64,000 nucleotides of DNA from positions 62,001 to 126,000 of the forward strand of contig CAZJHX010000007.1 in assembly GCA_964545715.1 (NCBI GenBank), written 5' to 3'. Both the position numbers and the translations under genes were made by a program. Numbering within the stretch: the first letter of the stretch is position 1; every line of letters begins with the position of its first letter. Shown one piece after another: positions 35,289 to 43,092 of this stretch. The notes under the pieces were generated by a model. That model had not been told where the DNA came from and searched no databases. It worked only from the letters and a program-made list of their open reading frames with translations. Origin of the DNA: CAZJHX01 sp964545715. GTDB lineage: Bacteria > Myxococcota_A > UBA9042 > GCA-2863065.

Positions 35289-37490
35289 ATGTTCACCGTT
35301 ACTATCCTGGAAAAGGGCGGTAGTGAACGCCGGCTTACCTTCGACAAGGACGAGGTGAGTATCGGGCGGATCTCTGGGAACGACATCATCCTGCCGAAAG
35401 GCAATATCTCAAAGCGTCATGCGCGGGTGGTGGTCAAGGATTCCAAGTTCATCGTCATCGACCTGAAGAGCACGAACGGCACCTACGTCAACAAGGAGCG
35501 CATCAGCGCGCCACGCGTCATCGCTGACGCTGACAAGGTGTACATCGGCGACTTCATTATGCGTTTGCAGCAGGGCGCCGGCGACGAAGCCGACGACGTG
35601 ACCCAAGAGGCGAGCACGCCTGCAGCGAAAGACTCCGGACCGCCCGCCGCAACCGAGCAGGCGCCACCGGAGAGCATCGCCGCTGCTGCGGACGACGACG
35701 AAGAAGAAGAGGCCACTCACGCCATCGACGTCGAAGAGATCGGCGCGCTGTTGGGCGACAATGCCCCCATCGAGTTCGGCGTTCAGCCGGAGGCGACGCA
35801 GGGTGCTGACGGCCCGACGCCGGTACAGTTCGCGGATCAGCCGCCTTCGCCGCCCGCCGAGGCGCCGTGGCCGGCCGCAGAGCCGCCGCCCGCACCGAAG
35901 AAGACGAAGGCCAACCGGGTCACCAAGAAGAAAAAGAAGACCAGTCGGCCCGCGAAAGAGGACGTCATGGAGGTCGGCGGCGACGGCGACTCCGATCCGA
36001 CGCTTCTGGAGCGGTCGAGCCAGCTCGGCAAAGAGTCCCAGCTGGACTCGGTCGAGGCGGTCCCGGTCGAGGTCGAGGTGCCCGCACCCGAGCCGGAGCC
36101 GGAGCCCGAGCCGGAGCCCGTGGTCGAGGAGCCGGTGGTCGAGGCCGAGGCGCCTGCCGAGGAGCCCGCGCCTGAGCCGGAGCCCGAACCCGAGCCCGAG
36201 GCCGAGCCCGAAGCAGAGCCCGCTGCAGCCGCGGAGACGGTGGAGCCTGAGGGCGAGCCGGCTGTCTCCGAGGATCTGCTGCCGGCAGACGGAGAGGCCG
36301 ACGACGAATCGGATAAGTTCGACACCTATGTGGCGGTTCTTGAGCTGCTGCAGTTGAAGGTGACGGAGACGATCTTCGCCGACATCGACCCAGAAGAGAT
36401 GGACCTCAGTGACGCCCAGTGGGAGAAGCTGGAGGCCGATGTCGCCCAGATCGTGACCGGGGCGCGCGAGGAGGGGCTGGTCCCCGAGTACCTCGACACC
36501 GCGGATCTCACCCAGCAGCTGCTGTACGAGTTCACGGGCCTTGGGCCGATCGAGTACTTCCTGGCCGACGAGATGGTCACGGAGATCCTCGTCAACGACT
36601 TCAACCAGATCTTCGTGACGCATGACGGCACGACCGAGATGGTGTGGAAGTCGTTCTCCAGCGCGTCTGCTCTGGAGACGACGGTCGACAAGCTGGCGGC
36701 GTCGCTGGGCTTTGGCGTGGACGAGCGTCCGCCGCTGATGGCCGGTGAGCTGCCCGATGGGTCACGCTTCCAGATCCTGCTGCCGCCGCTGGCTCCGTCC
36801 GGCGCGGTGCTTACCTTCCAGAAGCCGCGCCCGCGTACGTTCACGGTGCACACGCTTCTGGAGCACGGCGTGCTCAACGAGCAGATGGCGTCGTACCTGG
36901 TGGATCGGGTCAAGGAGCGCGCCAACATCGTGGTGTCCGGACGTCGCGGGAGCGGCCGGTCGACGCTGATGAACGCGCTGGGCTACTTCATCCCGGAGAC
37001 CGAGCGCATCGTCATCGTCGAGCGCCGGCCTGAGGTGAACCTGCCGCACCCGAATGTGATCAGGCTGCGCCGACCGGCCTTGCCGGAAGAGAGTCGCGAG
37101 CTGTTTGGTATCCTGCCTACGCTGCTGGCCACCCGGCTGGTAGTCGCCCAGGCCAGCGGAGATGACGCCATCTCGCTGATGCGCCTGGCACTGGCGGGGG
37201 CGGAGGGTGTCTTGTGCACCATCTTCGCCAACTCCTCTAAGGATCTCGTCGAGCGGCTGGCCACTCAGGCTCAGCTGGGCGGTGAGGGGATCACGCGCGA
37301 TGCCGCGGACTCCCTGATCGCGATTACGGTCGACGTTATCGTGCACATCGAGGCGCACGAGGACGGCGTTCGGATCACCGAGATCGCAGAGACCAGTAAG
37401 GGCGCCGAGGGCGGCGTCGAGTTGAGCGAGATCTTCCGCTGGACGCCGAACAAGAAGGGAGGCGGCTCCTTCAAGCGAGGGAAGAAGTAA
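35289..37490 (+). CDS. FHA domain fused to a degenerate CpaF/VirB11-like secretion ATPase
   Basis: 733 residues. An FHA domain (1-95: VSIGRISGNDIILP, GNISKRHARV, DLKSTNGTYVN) binds phosphothreonine peptides. A low-complexity region (100-340) is rich in Glu-Pro repeats. The C-terminal half (about 365-715) aligns with CpaF: GLGPIEYFLADEMVTEILVN, RPPLMAGELPDGSRFQ, TFQKPRPRTFTVH. The nucleotide site is degraded: the P-loop reads GRRGSGRST (551-559), with Arg557 for the invariant Lys; the Asp box reads VERRPEV; the GEVRG motif is AQASG; and the His box HAN is FAN. ATP hydrolysis is therefore doubtful. A palindromic repeat follows the stop directly. Confidence 0.87.
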   Translation: MFTVTILEKGGSERRLTFDKDEVSIGRISGNDIILPKGNISKRHARVVVKDSKFIVIDLKSTNGTYVNKERISAPRVIADADKVYIGDFIMRLQQGAGDEADDVTQEASTPAAKDSGPPAATEQAPPESIAAAADDDEEEEATHAIDVEEIGALLGDNAPIEFGVQPEATQGADGPTPVQFADQPPSPPAEAPWPAAEPPPAPKKTKANRVTKKKKKTSRPAKEDVMEVGGDGDSDPTLLERSSQLGKESQLDSVEAVPVEVEVPAPEPEPEPEPEPVVEEPVVEAEAPAEEPAPEPEPEPEPEAEPEAEPAAAAETVEPEGEPAVSEDLLPADGEADDESDKFDTYVAVLELLQLKVTETIFADIDPEEMDLSDAQWEKLEADVAQIVTGAREEGLVPEYLDTADLTQQLLYEFTGLGPIEYFLADEMVTEILVNDFNQIFVTHDGTTEMVWKSFSSASALETTVDKLAASLGFGVDERPPLMAGELPDGSRFQILLPPLAPSGAVLTFQKPRPRTFTVHTLLEHGVLNEQMASYLVDRVKERANIVVSGRRGSGRSTLMNALGYFIPETERIVIVERRPEVNLPHPNVIRLRRPALPEESRELFGILPTLLATRLVVAQASGDDAISLMRLALAGAEGVLCTIFANSSKDLVERLATQAQLGGEGITRDAADSLIAITVDVIVHIEAHEDGVRITEIAETSKGAEGGVELSEIFRWTPNKKGGGSFKRGKK

Positions 37491-37493
37491 GGA

Positions 37494-37660
37494 GATGTCC
37501 TCGCCGGAAATAGCAACCCACTGGCGGGCCGGGTGCGCGGCTCGCCGCGTTGGGACGCTCCGCTCTCGCTCGAAGGGCCAAAAGCCCGTCTTCGCTCGCC
37601 CGCCTTGCGAGCCACGCACCCGCCCGCGCCACTGGGTCACTATTTCTGGCGAGGACATCT
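37494..37660. repeat. Palindromic interspersed repeat, copy 1
   Basis: A 167-base element starting 3 bases after the preceding stop. Its ends are inverted: AGATGTCCTCGCC at the left and GGCGAGGACATCT at the right, with pairing continuing for about 34 bases with few mismatches (GAAATAG and CCACTGGCG also pair). The interior shares long blocks with copy 2, including CGCTCTCGCTCGA and TTCGCTCGCCCGCC. No protein is encoded. It resembles a REP-like or MITE-like element able to form a large hairpin. Confidence 0.85.
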
Positions 37661-37667
37661 GGTCCCG

Positions 37668-39092
37668 ATGTTCACGCTGATCATCGAAGACTCAGACGGC
37701 GCGATAGCGGACGAATATTCGTTCGAAGAAGGCGAGTTCATCGTCGGTCGCAGCCACTCAAGCGACATCATCCTTCCGTCCGACAACGTCTCCCGACGTC
37801 ACGCGCGCCTCTACACCCAGAGCGGGCGCTGCTTCATCGAGGACTTGAACTCCAGCAACGGCGTCTTCGTCAACGGCAAGCGCATCCACCGTGTTTTTGA
37901 GATCGTGCGGTCCGCGCAGATCAAGGTCGGGGATTATTATCTGCACGTCGAGGGCACGGCATACGGTGAGTCGAGAGACCCCGAGCGCCAGGTCGACGTG
38001 CAGCAGGGCCGGGAGGCGGCTAGCGACATGGGCATCGCCCCTGCAGACGACGGCGAGATCTACGGGCGCCTGGTCGGCACGAACCTGTCTACGCAGGGAC
38101 GACCATTCGACATTATGAAGCCGGTGAACCTGGTCGGACGCGGCAAGGACTGCGCCGTCACGATCATCGATCAGAGCGTCTCGCGCATTCACTCCAAGGT
38201 GATTCGTGCCGCTGACGGCAGCCTGTCCGTCGAGGATCTCCGCAGCTCCAACGGCACGTATGTCAACGACGAGCGCGTCACGCGCGCCGCCTTTGGGCAC
38301 GGCGACAAAGTGCGCTTCGGCAACGTGGAGTTCATCTGCGAGATGCCGGGGCTGGGCGACGTCGAGGTGGTCGAGGTCTCCTCGGGCGGTCGCAAGGGCC
38401 TGATCTTCCTGCTGATCTTCTTGTTCCTGGTCATCATCGGTGGTGGCGTCACCGTCTACCTGCTGCGGGACTCGATCTGGCCGCCGGCAGGCGCCGAGGC
38501 CTCAGCCGGCGAGACGGAAGCCGAGCGCGAGGCCCGCTTGGAGCGCGAGGCCGAGGAGAAACAGGAGCTCTTCGAGGTCGAGCAAAAGCAGCTGGAGCGC
38601 ACCGTCAAGCGCGCCGGCAAGCTTGCGGGTAAGGACAAATGGGCCGACGCTGAGCGCGAGCTGCAGCGAGGCGCCAAGCAGCTGGAGCGCATCGGGTCAC
38701 TGGACGAGAAGGGCGAGCTGACCGCCTACTTTGAGACGGCCGAAGCCAAGCTTCGCTCGGACCGCCGCGATTACGAAGAGTTCATCGACTCGCTGGACGA
38801 AGAGGAGTACGCCCCGGCCGGCCGCGCCTACGCCCGCCTGGTGAAGCGCGACGGGGCCCACCGCAAGCTCGCTCGCTCCAAGCTGGCGCCGGTCAAGGAC
38901 CAGCTGGTCGCGGGCGGCGAGCTCCTGTGCGCCAATAAGGTCTTTGATAAGTGCCTGAAGTTCTTCCAGAAAGCCAAGGCTCTGGACCCGACCGATCGCG
39001 AGATCGCTAAGCGCGTTGCGCAGATCCGGATGCAGCAGGCCGCGCCCAAGAAGCCCGACGGCGAAGACAAGCCCGAAGAGAAGTCTCCTTAG
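37668..39092 (+). CDS. Double-FHA membrane protein with helical C-terminal domain
   Basis: 474 residues from ATG 37668 (MFTLIIEDS); the longer open frame upstream is palindrome sequence. FHA-1 spans 1-100 (FIVGRSHSSDIILP, DNVSRRHARLY, DLNSSNGVFVN) and FHA-2 about 130-225 (NLVGRGKDCAVTI, QSVSRIHSKV, DLRSSNGTYVN). A membrane helix follows (about 243-264: GLIFLLIFLFLVIIGGGVTVYLL), then a charged, helical, probably TPR-like region (ERELQRGAKQLERI, CLKFFQKAKALDPTDREIAKRV). Two phosphothreonine readers on a membrane anchor suggest a scaffold for the window's Ser/Thr kinases; that link is inference. It pairs with the FHA-CpaF gene. Confidence 0.87.
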   Translation: MFTLIIEDSDGAIADEYSFEEGEFIVGRSHSSDIILPSDNVSRRHARLYTQSGRCFIEDLNSSNGVFVNGKRIHRVFEIVRSAQIKVGDYYLHVEGTAYGESRDPERQVDVQQGREAASDMGIAPADDGEIYGRLVGTNLSTQGRPFDIMKPVNLVGRGKDCAVTIIDQSVSRIHSKVIRAADGSLSVEDLRSSNGTYVNDERVTRAAFGHGDKVRFGNVEFICEMPGLGDVEVVEVSSGGRKGLIFLLIFLFLVIIGGGVTVYLLRDSIWPPAGAEASAGETEAEREARLEREAEEKQELFEVEQKQLERTVKRAGKLAGKDKWADAERELQRGAKQLERIGSLDEKGELTAYFETAEAKLRSDRRDYEEFIDSLDEEEYAPAGRAYARLVKRDGAHRKLARSKLAPVKDQLVAGGELLCANKVFDKCLKFFQKAKALDPTDREIAKRVAQIRMQQAAPKKPDGEDKPEEKSP

Positions 39093-39094
39093 GT

Positions 39095-39263
39095 AGATGT
39101 CCTCGGCGGAAATGGCAACCCATTGCCGGGCCGCCTCGCCGCCTCGCTGCGTTGGGTCGCTTCGCTCTCGCTCGACGGGGCACCACCGATGCCTTCGCTC
39201 GCCCGCCTTGCGAGGCGACGATCCGTCCGCGCCAATGTGTCACCATTTCCGCCGAGGACATCT
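39095..39263. repeat. Palindromic interspersed repeat, copy 2
   Basis: A 169-base element starting 2 bases after the FHA gene stop and overlapping the stop codon of the convergent M43 protease gene. Terminal arms AGATGTCCTCGGCGGAAATGG and the reverse complement pair over at least 21 bases (last complement starting CCATTTCCGCC), then ACCCATTG pairs with CAATGTGT imperfectly. The compensating changes relative to copy 1 (CGCC/GGCG versus CGGC/GCCG) keep the hairpin paired. Confidence 0.85.
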
Positions 39264-40746
39264 AGAAGTTTGTTCGTACGGCCACGATCGCCCGCATACG
39301 CGCGATCTGGTCGGCTGAGAAGCGTCGCCGGCACTCGTGGTAGTAGCTCATGAGGTTGGTGACATCCGGCGCAAAGCCGTCGCACACCGACTCACAGCTG
39401 GGCACCATATAGCTGCAGACGGCGCGTCCGGGGTCGTGTGGGGTGTCGCACATCCCGTCGCCGGTGTCGCTGCAGCCGTCGCACTCCGCGCTGCCCCCGG
39501 GCCACTCCAGGCGGGTGACCACGCGCTCGCCGCCATAGTGGGTGTGCCGCAGTCCCAGAAAGTGGCCGATCTCATGTGCGCCGGTCGTCCAGTGTCGCTC
39601 CTTGCTGACCACGACCACGCCCTTGTCCAGCGTGTCGCGCGTCGGCAGCGTGGCGGTGCCGTACTTCGGGACCAGGCCACTGTGGATCACGCGCGCGAAG
39701 ACCATCGGCACGTACATGAACGGGCGCTCGGGGTGCAGGTCGGGCGAAAACGCCATCTCTTGAATGGCCGCGTTGTCCGGGTTCAGCCACTGCGGCCGAT
39801 CGACCGCCAGCGTCTCGGCCAGCGTAAAGCGCAGCCCGGTGGGTCCGCCGACGGCGCCGAACAGCGCGTTGACCATGTTGATCTCATTGGTGACCGCGGC
39901 CTGATCCCAGCTCTCACCGATCACGAACGCGATGATCTTCACCTCGATGTCGGTCCCCACCGGCGCCGGCTCGTCACAGCCGCACGGACAGTCCGGCTCC
40001 TCGGGCGGCTCTTTCCGGGCTTCGATGCGCAGACATCGGGGCGCTGCACCCTCGGGGGCGTCGCATTGCGCGCCGGAGGACGTGCAGTCGACGTGCAGCA
40101 GGCCACCCTCCACGCAGACGATCAGCTCATCTCCATCGCACCGCGGCGGCTGGTCTTCGCAGGGCTCGGCCGGACGCTTGCGGCACACGGCGCCCTCCGC
40201 GTTGGTCATCACGCAGGTCTTCTCGTGCGCCGCGCAGTCGACCTCCACGAGACGCCCGCCGTGGCAGGTGACCACCTTGTCGGCGTCGCATTTTCCCAGC
40301 GCCAGATCGTCGCCGCACTCCGCCTCGGGGTGACGCTGACACTCCCCGTCTACACACGGTGCGCCGTCGCAGCCGCGCAGCTCGGTCGTCGGCGCTCCGC
40401 AGCTGTCGACCCACCAGACGTCCCCCTTGTGGCAGACCAGCGCTGCCTCCGGGGCACACGCTTCGGGCTCGGTCTCAGCCGAGGTCGCAGGATCACCTGT
40501 CTCGTCAGCCGGCGTTTCCACCGGGGCGACAGGTGGGGCCGGCGCATTACGAAACCGGGCGATTGTGGCCGGGCGATTCGGCGGCGGCGTGTGTTGGGCC
40601 GGTGGCTTCGGTGTCTCGACCGTCTTCGGCGGCGGCTCGGGCACCGGCTCAAGCTCCGGGACCGGCGGCTCCGTCATCAACCGCAGCGCGACGAAGAGTG
40701 CGGTCAGGGCGACCAGCGCCAGCGCCCATCTGAGGCGGCGTTTCAT
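39262..40746 (-). CDS. Secreted M43 (pappalysin-like) zinc metalloprotease
   Basis: 494 residues. An N-terminal anchor or signal (MKRRLRWALALVALTALFVAL) leads to a Pro-rich spacer and then a Cys-rich region with three or four repeats of the form CDGDELIVCVEGGLLHVDC. The C-terminal protease has HEIGHFLGLRH (391-401), whose two His, Glu392 and third His bind and activate zinc, and a Met-turn NLMSYY, as in M43. Cys pairs such as SAECDGCSDTGDGMCDTPHDP are typical of the family. It probably degrades extracellular protein. A C-terminal half of similar length is seen in other M43 enzymes. Confidence 0.88.
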   Translation of the reverse strand: MKRRLRWALALVALTALFVALRLMTEPPVPELEPVPEPPPKTVETPKPPAQHTPPPNRPATIARFRNAPAPPVAPVETPADETGDPATSAETEPEACAPEAALVCHKGDVWWVDSCGAPTTELRGCDGAPCVDGECQRHPEAECGDDLALGKCDADKVVTCHGGRLVEVDCAAHEKTCVMTNAEGAVCRKRPAEPCEDQPPRCDGDELIVCVEGGLLHVDCTSSGAQCDAPEGAAPRCLRIEARKEPPEEPDCPCGCDEPAPVGTDIEVKIIAFVIGESWDQAAVTNEINMVNALFGAVGGPTGLRFTLAETLAVDRPQWLNPDNAAIQEMAFSPDLHPERPFMYVPMVFARVIHSGLVPKYGTATLPTRDTLDKGVVVVSKERHWTTGAHEIGHFLGLRHTHYGGERVVTRLEWPGGSAECDGCSDTGDGMCDTPHDPGRAVCSYMVPSCESVCDGFAPDVTNLMSYYHECRRRFSADQIARMRAIVAVRTNF

Positions 40747-40791
40747 CTGGGGTTAATCACTGACAAGCCGCAGGAGTCTACCGCATGAAAC

Positions 40792-40808
40792 TGGCACGCG
40801 AGGTGCTT
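40792..40808 (+). promoter_or_regulatory. Sigma-54 (RpoN) type promoter upstream of glycoside hydrolase
   Basis: TGGCACGCGAGGTGCTT matches the -24/-12 consensus TGGCAC-N5-TTGCW with one change, and the GG and GC pairs are exactly 10 bases apart. Transcription would start near 40818, leaving a 22-base leader with a GGAGGG ribosome binding site 7 bases before ATG 40840. No enhancer-binding protein gene is nearby. Confidence 0.65.
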
Positions 40809-40839
40809 TACCAGCCTGCACCAAGTCGGAGGGTAGCGT

Positions 40840-43092
40840 ATGTGTTCGATTTTTGACCTCTTCCGGGGACAACCGGGTGGGGACAAACGTGATTTTGGCC
40901 AGGGTTGGATGGCCCCGGTTCTGGTGATTTTGCTTTTGCTGGCGCCGCCTGTAGCGAAGGCGGAGAACGCGTGCTCCATTTACGGAGTCAACGCGCATCT
41001 GCCGTCGGCGGACCAGCTTGAGGTCATCAAGGCAGGCGGCATCGACTGGGTGCGGTTCGACTTCAACTGGCGCGACATGGAGCCCAAGAAAGGTCAGTAC
41101 AATTGGGGTCCGTGGGACAACGCGGTCAACAAGGCCCATGACCTGGGGCTGAACGTGTTTGCCACCATCGCCTACACCCCGCAGTGGGCGGTCGCCAACA
41201 CCGGCTGTGATCCCACACCCGGGGCCAACAAGAACGGCTGCGGGGCCACCCCGTTCGTCAACGTGGCCGACTGGCAGAGCTTTGTGACGGCTGCGGTCTC
41301 GCGATACGGGGACAAGGTCACGCACTGGGGCATGTGGAACGAGCCCAACCTGGAGCACTTCTACTTGGGGACGCTGGACCAGTACGTCTACGACATCCTG
41401 ATCCCCGGATCGGCCGCGGCCAAAGCGGCCAACCCAAACGCAGTGGTGCTGGGGCCGGAGCTGGCCGGGCTGACCAAAAGCAGCAACTGGAACGGGGACC
41501 AGGGCACGTGCGTCTTCGGCGGCTGCATCAAAAACGGCTGGGAGATCGACCTGGCTCAGGTCCTTCAAAAGGGCGGCGACTCCATCGACATCGTCACGCA
41601 CCACTTCTACTCCGACGACGATGACGAGCTGATGCAGCTGATCCTGGAGGGCCAGTTCGACTTCGGCGTGCAGACCCATTCGTCGTTGAAGGAGATCATG
41701 CAGGCCAATGCTCCGGAGAAAGAGGTCTGGCTGACCGAGTGGGGCTGGAACACGAAGCCGTACGGCGGGTTCTCCGGCAAGGGCAAAACGAACGAGTCCG
41801 ATCAGGCGGTGTGGGCCAAAGGCGTGTGGGAGAAGGTCCAGGCGGACTCCTGGTCGCAGCTGACCAAGTTCTTCCTGTACGACTTCCACGACGGAGAGTT
41901 CGCGGGGACGCTGTGGGCCTTTGGCATCATCCGCGAGGACGGCCAGCCCAAGCCCGCGTACAACACGCTCAAGGACTACTTCTTGAGTAACCCGCCCGAC
42001 TGCGCAAACGTGGACCCCGACCCCGACCCGGACCCGGACCCGGACCCGATCGAGCCTGACCCCGCGCCCACGCCGACGTATGACGCACCCTGGCTCGCAG
42101 GGACGACCGACGGTCTGCTGGACGAGTGGGATCCGGCCGCCGCCGTCAAGCTGCTGTTCGACACCGACTGGGCCGCGATCAACAACGGCAAGCCGACGTC
42201 CAGCGGCGATCTCAGCGCCGAAGTGCAGGTCGGCTGGAGCGGGGGGCTGCTGCGGATCAGCGTGTATGTCTCCGATGACGAACATCATGCCAACACACAG
42301 TCCGGCCAGTACTGGAACGGTGACAACATCCAGGTCGCGATCGACGTCGATCACGATCAGCAGGCCGGCAGCTACGCCTCGGACGACTACGAAGTCGGCA
42401 TCGCGGTCGAGGGCGCCCAGACGTTTAGTGAGTGCTACGTCGCCCCCGGCGACAACTGCGACGTCGTTGCGGCCGCCGTGCGCTGGGACGGCTACACGAC
42501 GTACGAGCTAGCCGTTCCCATGCCCACCGAGACCGGCAAGAAGGTCGGCGTCAACGTGATCGTCAACGAGGACGACGGCGCCGGTCGAGAGGGCTGGCTG
42601 GAGTGGACGCCCGGCATCGGCTTTGACAAGAACCCCTCCGTTTTCGCTACGGTCACCCTGGTCGGCCAGCCTGGCGGCTCGGATGGGCCTGGCGATGACA
42701 CCGGCGACACCGGCCCCGGCGATGACACGACCGGCGATGATACCGGACCGGGCGACACGACCGGCGGCGACACGGGACCGGGTGACACCACCGGCGTGGA
42801 GCCCGGCGACACCACCGGCGCCGGTGTGCCGACCGACGGCCCCGAGACGGATGGCCCCGGCGGCATCCCCAGCGACAACAACCCTGACGATCCGCCGGCA
42901 GGCGAGCCTGAAGGTGGTGCAGCGGTCGATTCGGATGGTTGCAGCGCCGGCAGCTCCCCTGCGACGGGAGGCCTGGCCCTGCTGCTGCTGAGCCTGATGG
43001 GGCTTATTCTGTGTCGGGACCCAGCTGGAAGATCGCTCCGCCCTCTCCGATCGCCCAGACGTGCTGGGTACCGGAGCCCCAGACGCCGGTGA
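40840..43092 (+). CDS. Secreted clan-A glycoside hydrolase (GH39/GH5-like) with CBM9-type domain and MYXO-CTERM-like tail
   Basis: 750 residues from ATG 40840, which has a GGAGGG site 7 bases upstream; ATG 40909 is a weaker alternative. A signal region ends near AKAEN. The catalytic barrel (about 46-385) carries the acid/base Glu168 in WGMWNEPN and the nucleophile Glu300 in VWLTEWGW. A (DP)n linker leads to a CBM9-like carbohydrate-binding domain (about 420-610: LSAEVQVGWSGGLLRISVYV, WNGDNIQVAID), then an Asp/Thr/Gly linker, and DGCSAGSSPATGG plus a hydrophobic helix and Arg residues, like a MYXO-CTERM signal. Substrate is probably a plant or algal xylan-type glycan, unproven. The 3' end overlaps the convergent lipoprotein gene by 89 bases. 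Confidence 0.85.
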   Translation: MCSIFDLFRGQPGGDKRDFGQGWMAPVLVILLLLAPPVAKAENACSIYGVNAHLPSADQLEVIKAGGIDWVRFDFNWRDMEPKKGQYNWGPWDNAVNKAHDLGLNVFATIAYTPQWAVANTGCDPTPGANKNGCGATPFVNVADWQSFVTAAVSRYGDKVTHWGMWNEPNLEHFYLGTLDQYVYDILIPGSAAAKAANPNAVVLGPELAGLTKSSNWNGDQGTCVFGGCIKNGWEIDLAQVLQKGGDSIDIVTHHFYSDDDDELMQLILEGQFDFGVQTHSSLKEIMQANAPEKEVWLTEWGWNTKPYGGFSGKGKTNESDQAVWAKGVWEKVQADSWSQLTKFFLYDFHDGEFAGTLWAFGIIREDGQPKPAYNTLKDYFLSNPPDCANVDPDPDPDPDPDPIEPDPAPTPTYDAPWLAGTTDGLLDEWDPAAAVKLLFDTDWAAINNGKPTSSGDLSAEVQVGWSGGLLRISVYVSDDEHHANTQSGQYWNGDNIQVAIDVDHDQQAGSYASDDYEVGIAVEGAQTFSECYVAPGDNCDVVAAAVRWDGYTTYELAVPMPTETGKKVGVNVIVNEDDGAGREGWLEWTPGIGFDKNPSVFATVTLVGQPGGSDGPGDDTGDTGPGDDTTGDDTGPGDTTGGDTGPGDTTGVEPGDTTGAGVPTDGPETDGPGGIPSDNNPDDPPAGEPEGGAAVDSDGCSAGSSPATGGLALLLLSLMGLILCRDPAGRSLRPLRSPRRAGYRSPRRR
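42690..42815 (+). repeat. Asp/Gly/Thr linker repeat in the glycoside hydrolase
   Basis: Repeats based on GGCGAC/ACCACCGGC encode DDTGDTGPGDDTTGDD and GPGDTTGGDTGPGDTT, before the C-terminal sorting-like tail. Confidence 0.65.

Noticed and set aside
37533..37667. N-terminal extension of the double-FHA gene
   Set aside because: This part is palindromic repeat sequence; the FHA domain begins at ATG 37668.
40909..40911. ATG 40909 as start of the glycoside hydrolase
   Set aside because: It gives a shorter signal peptide, but ATG 40840 has the stronger ribosome binding site and fits the sigma-54 promoter spacing. Kept as an alternative only.
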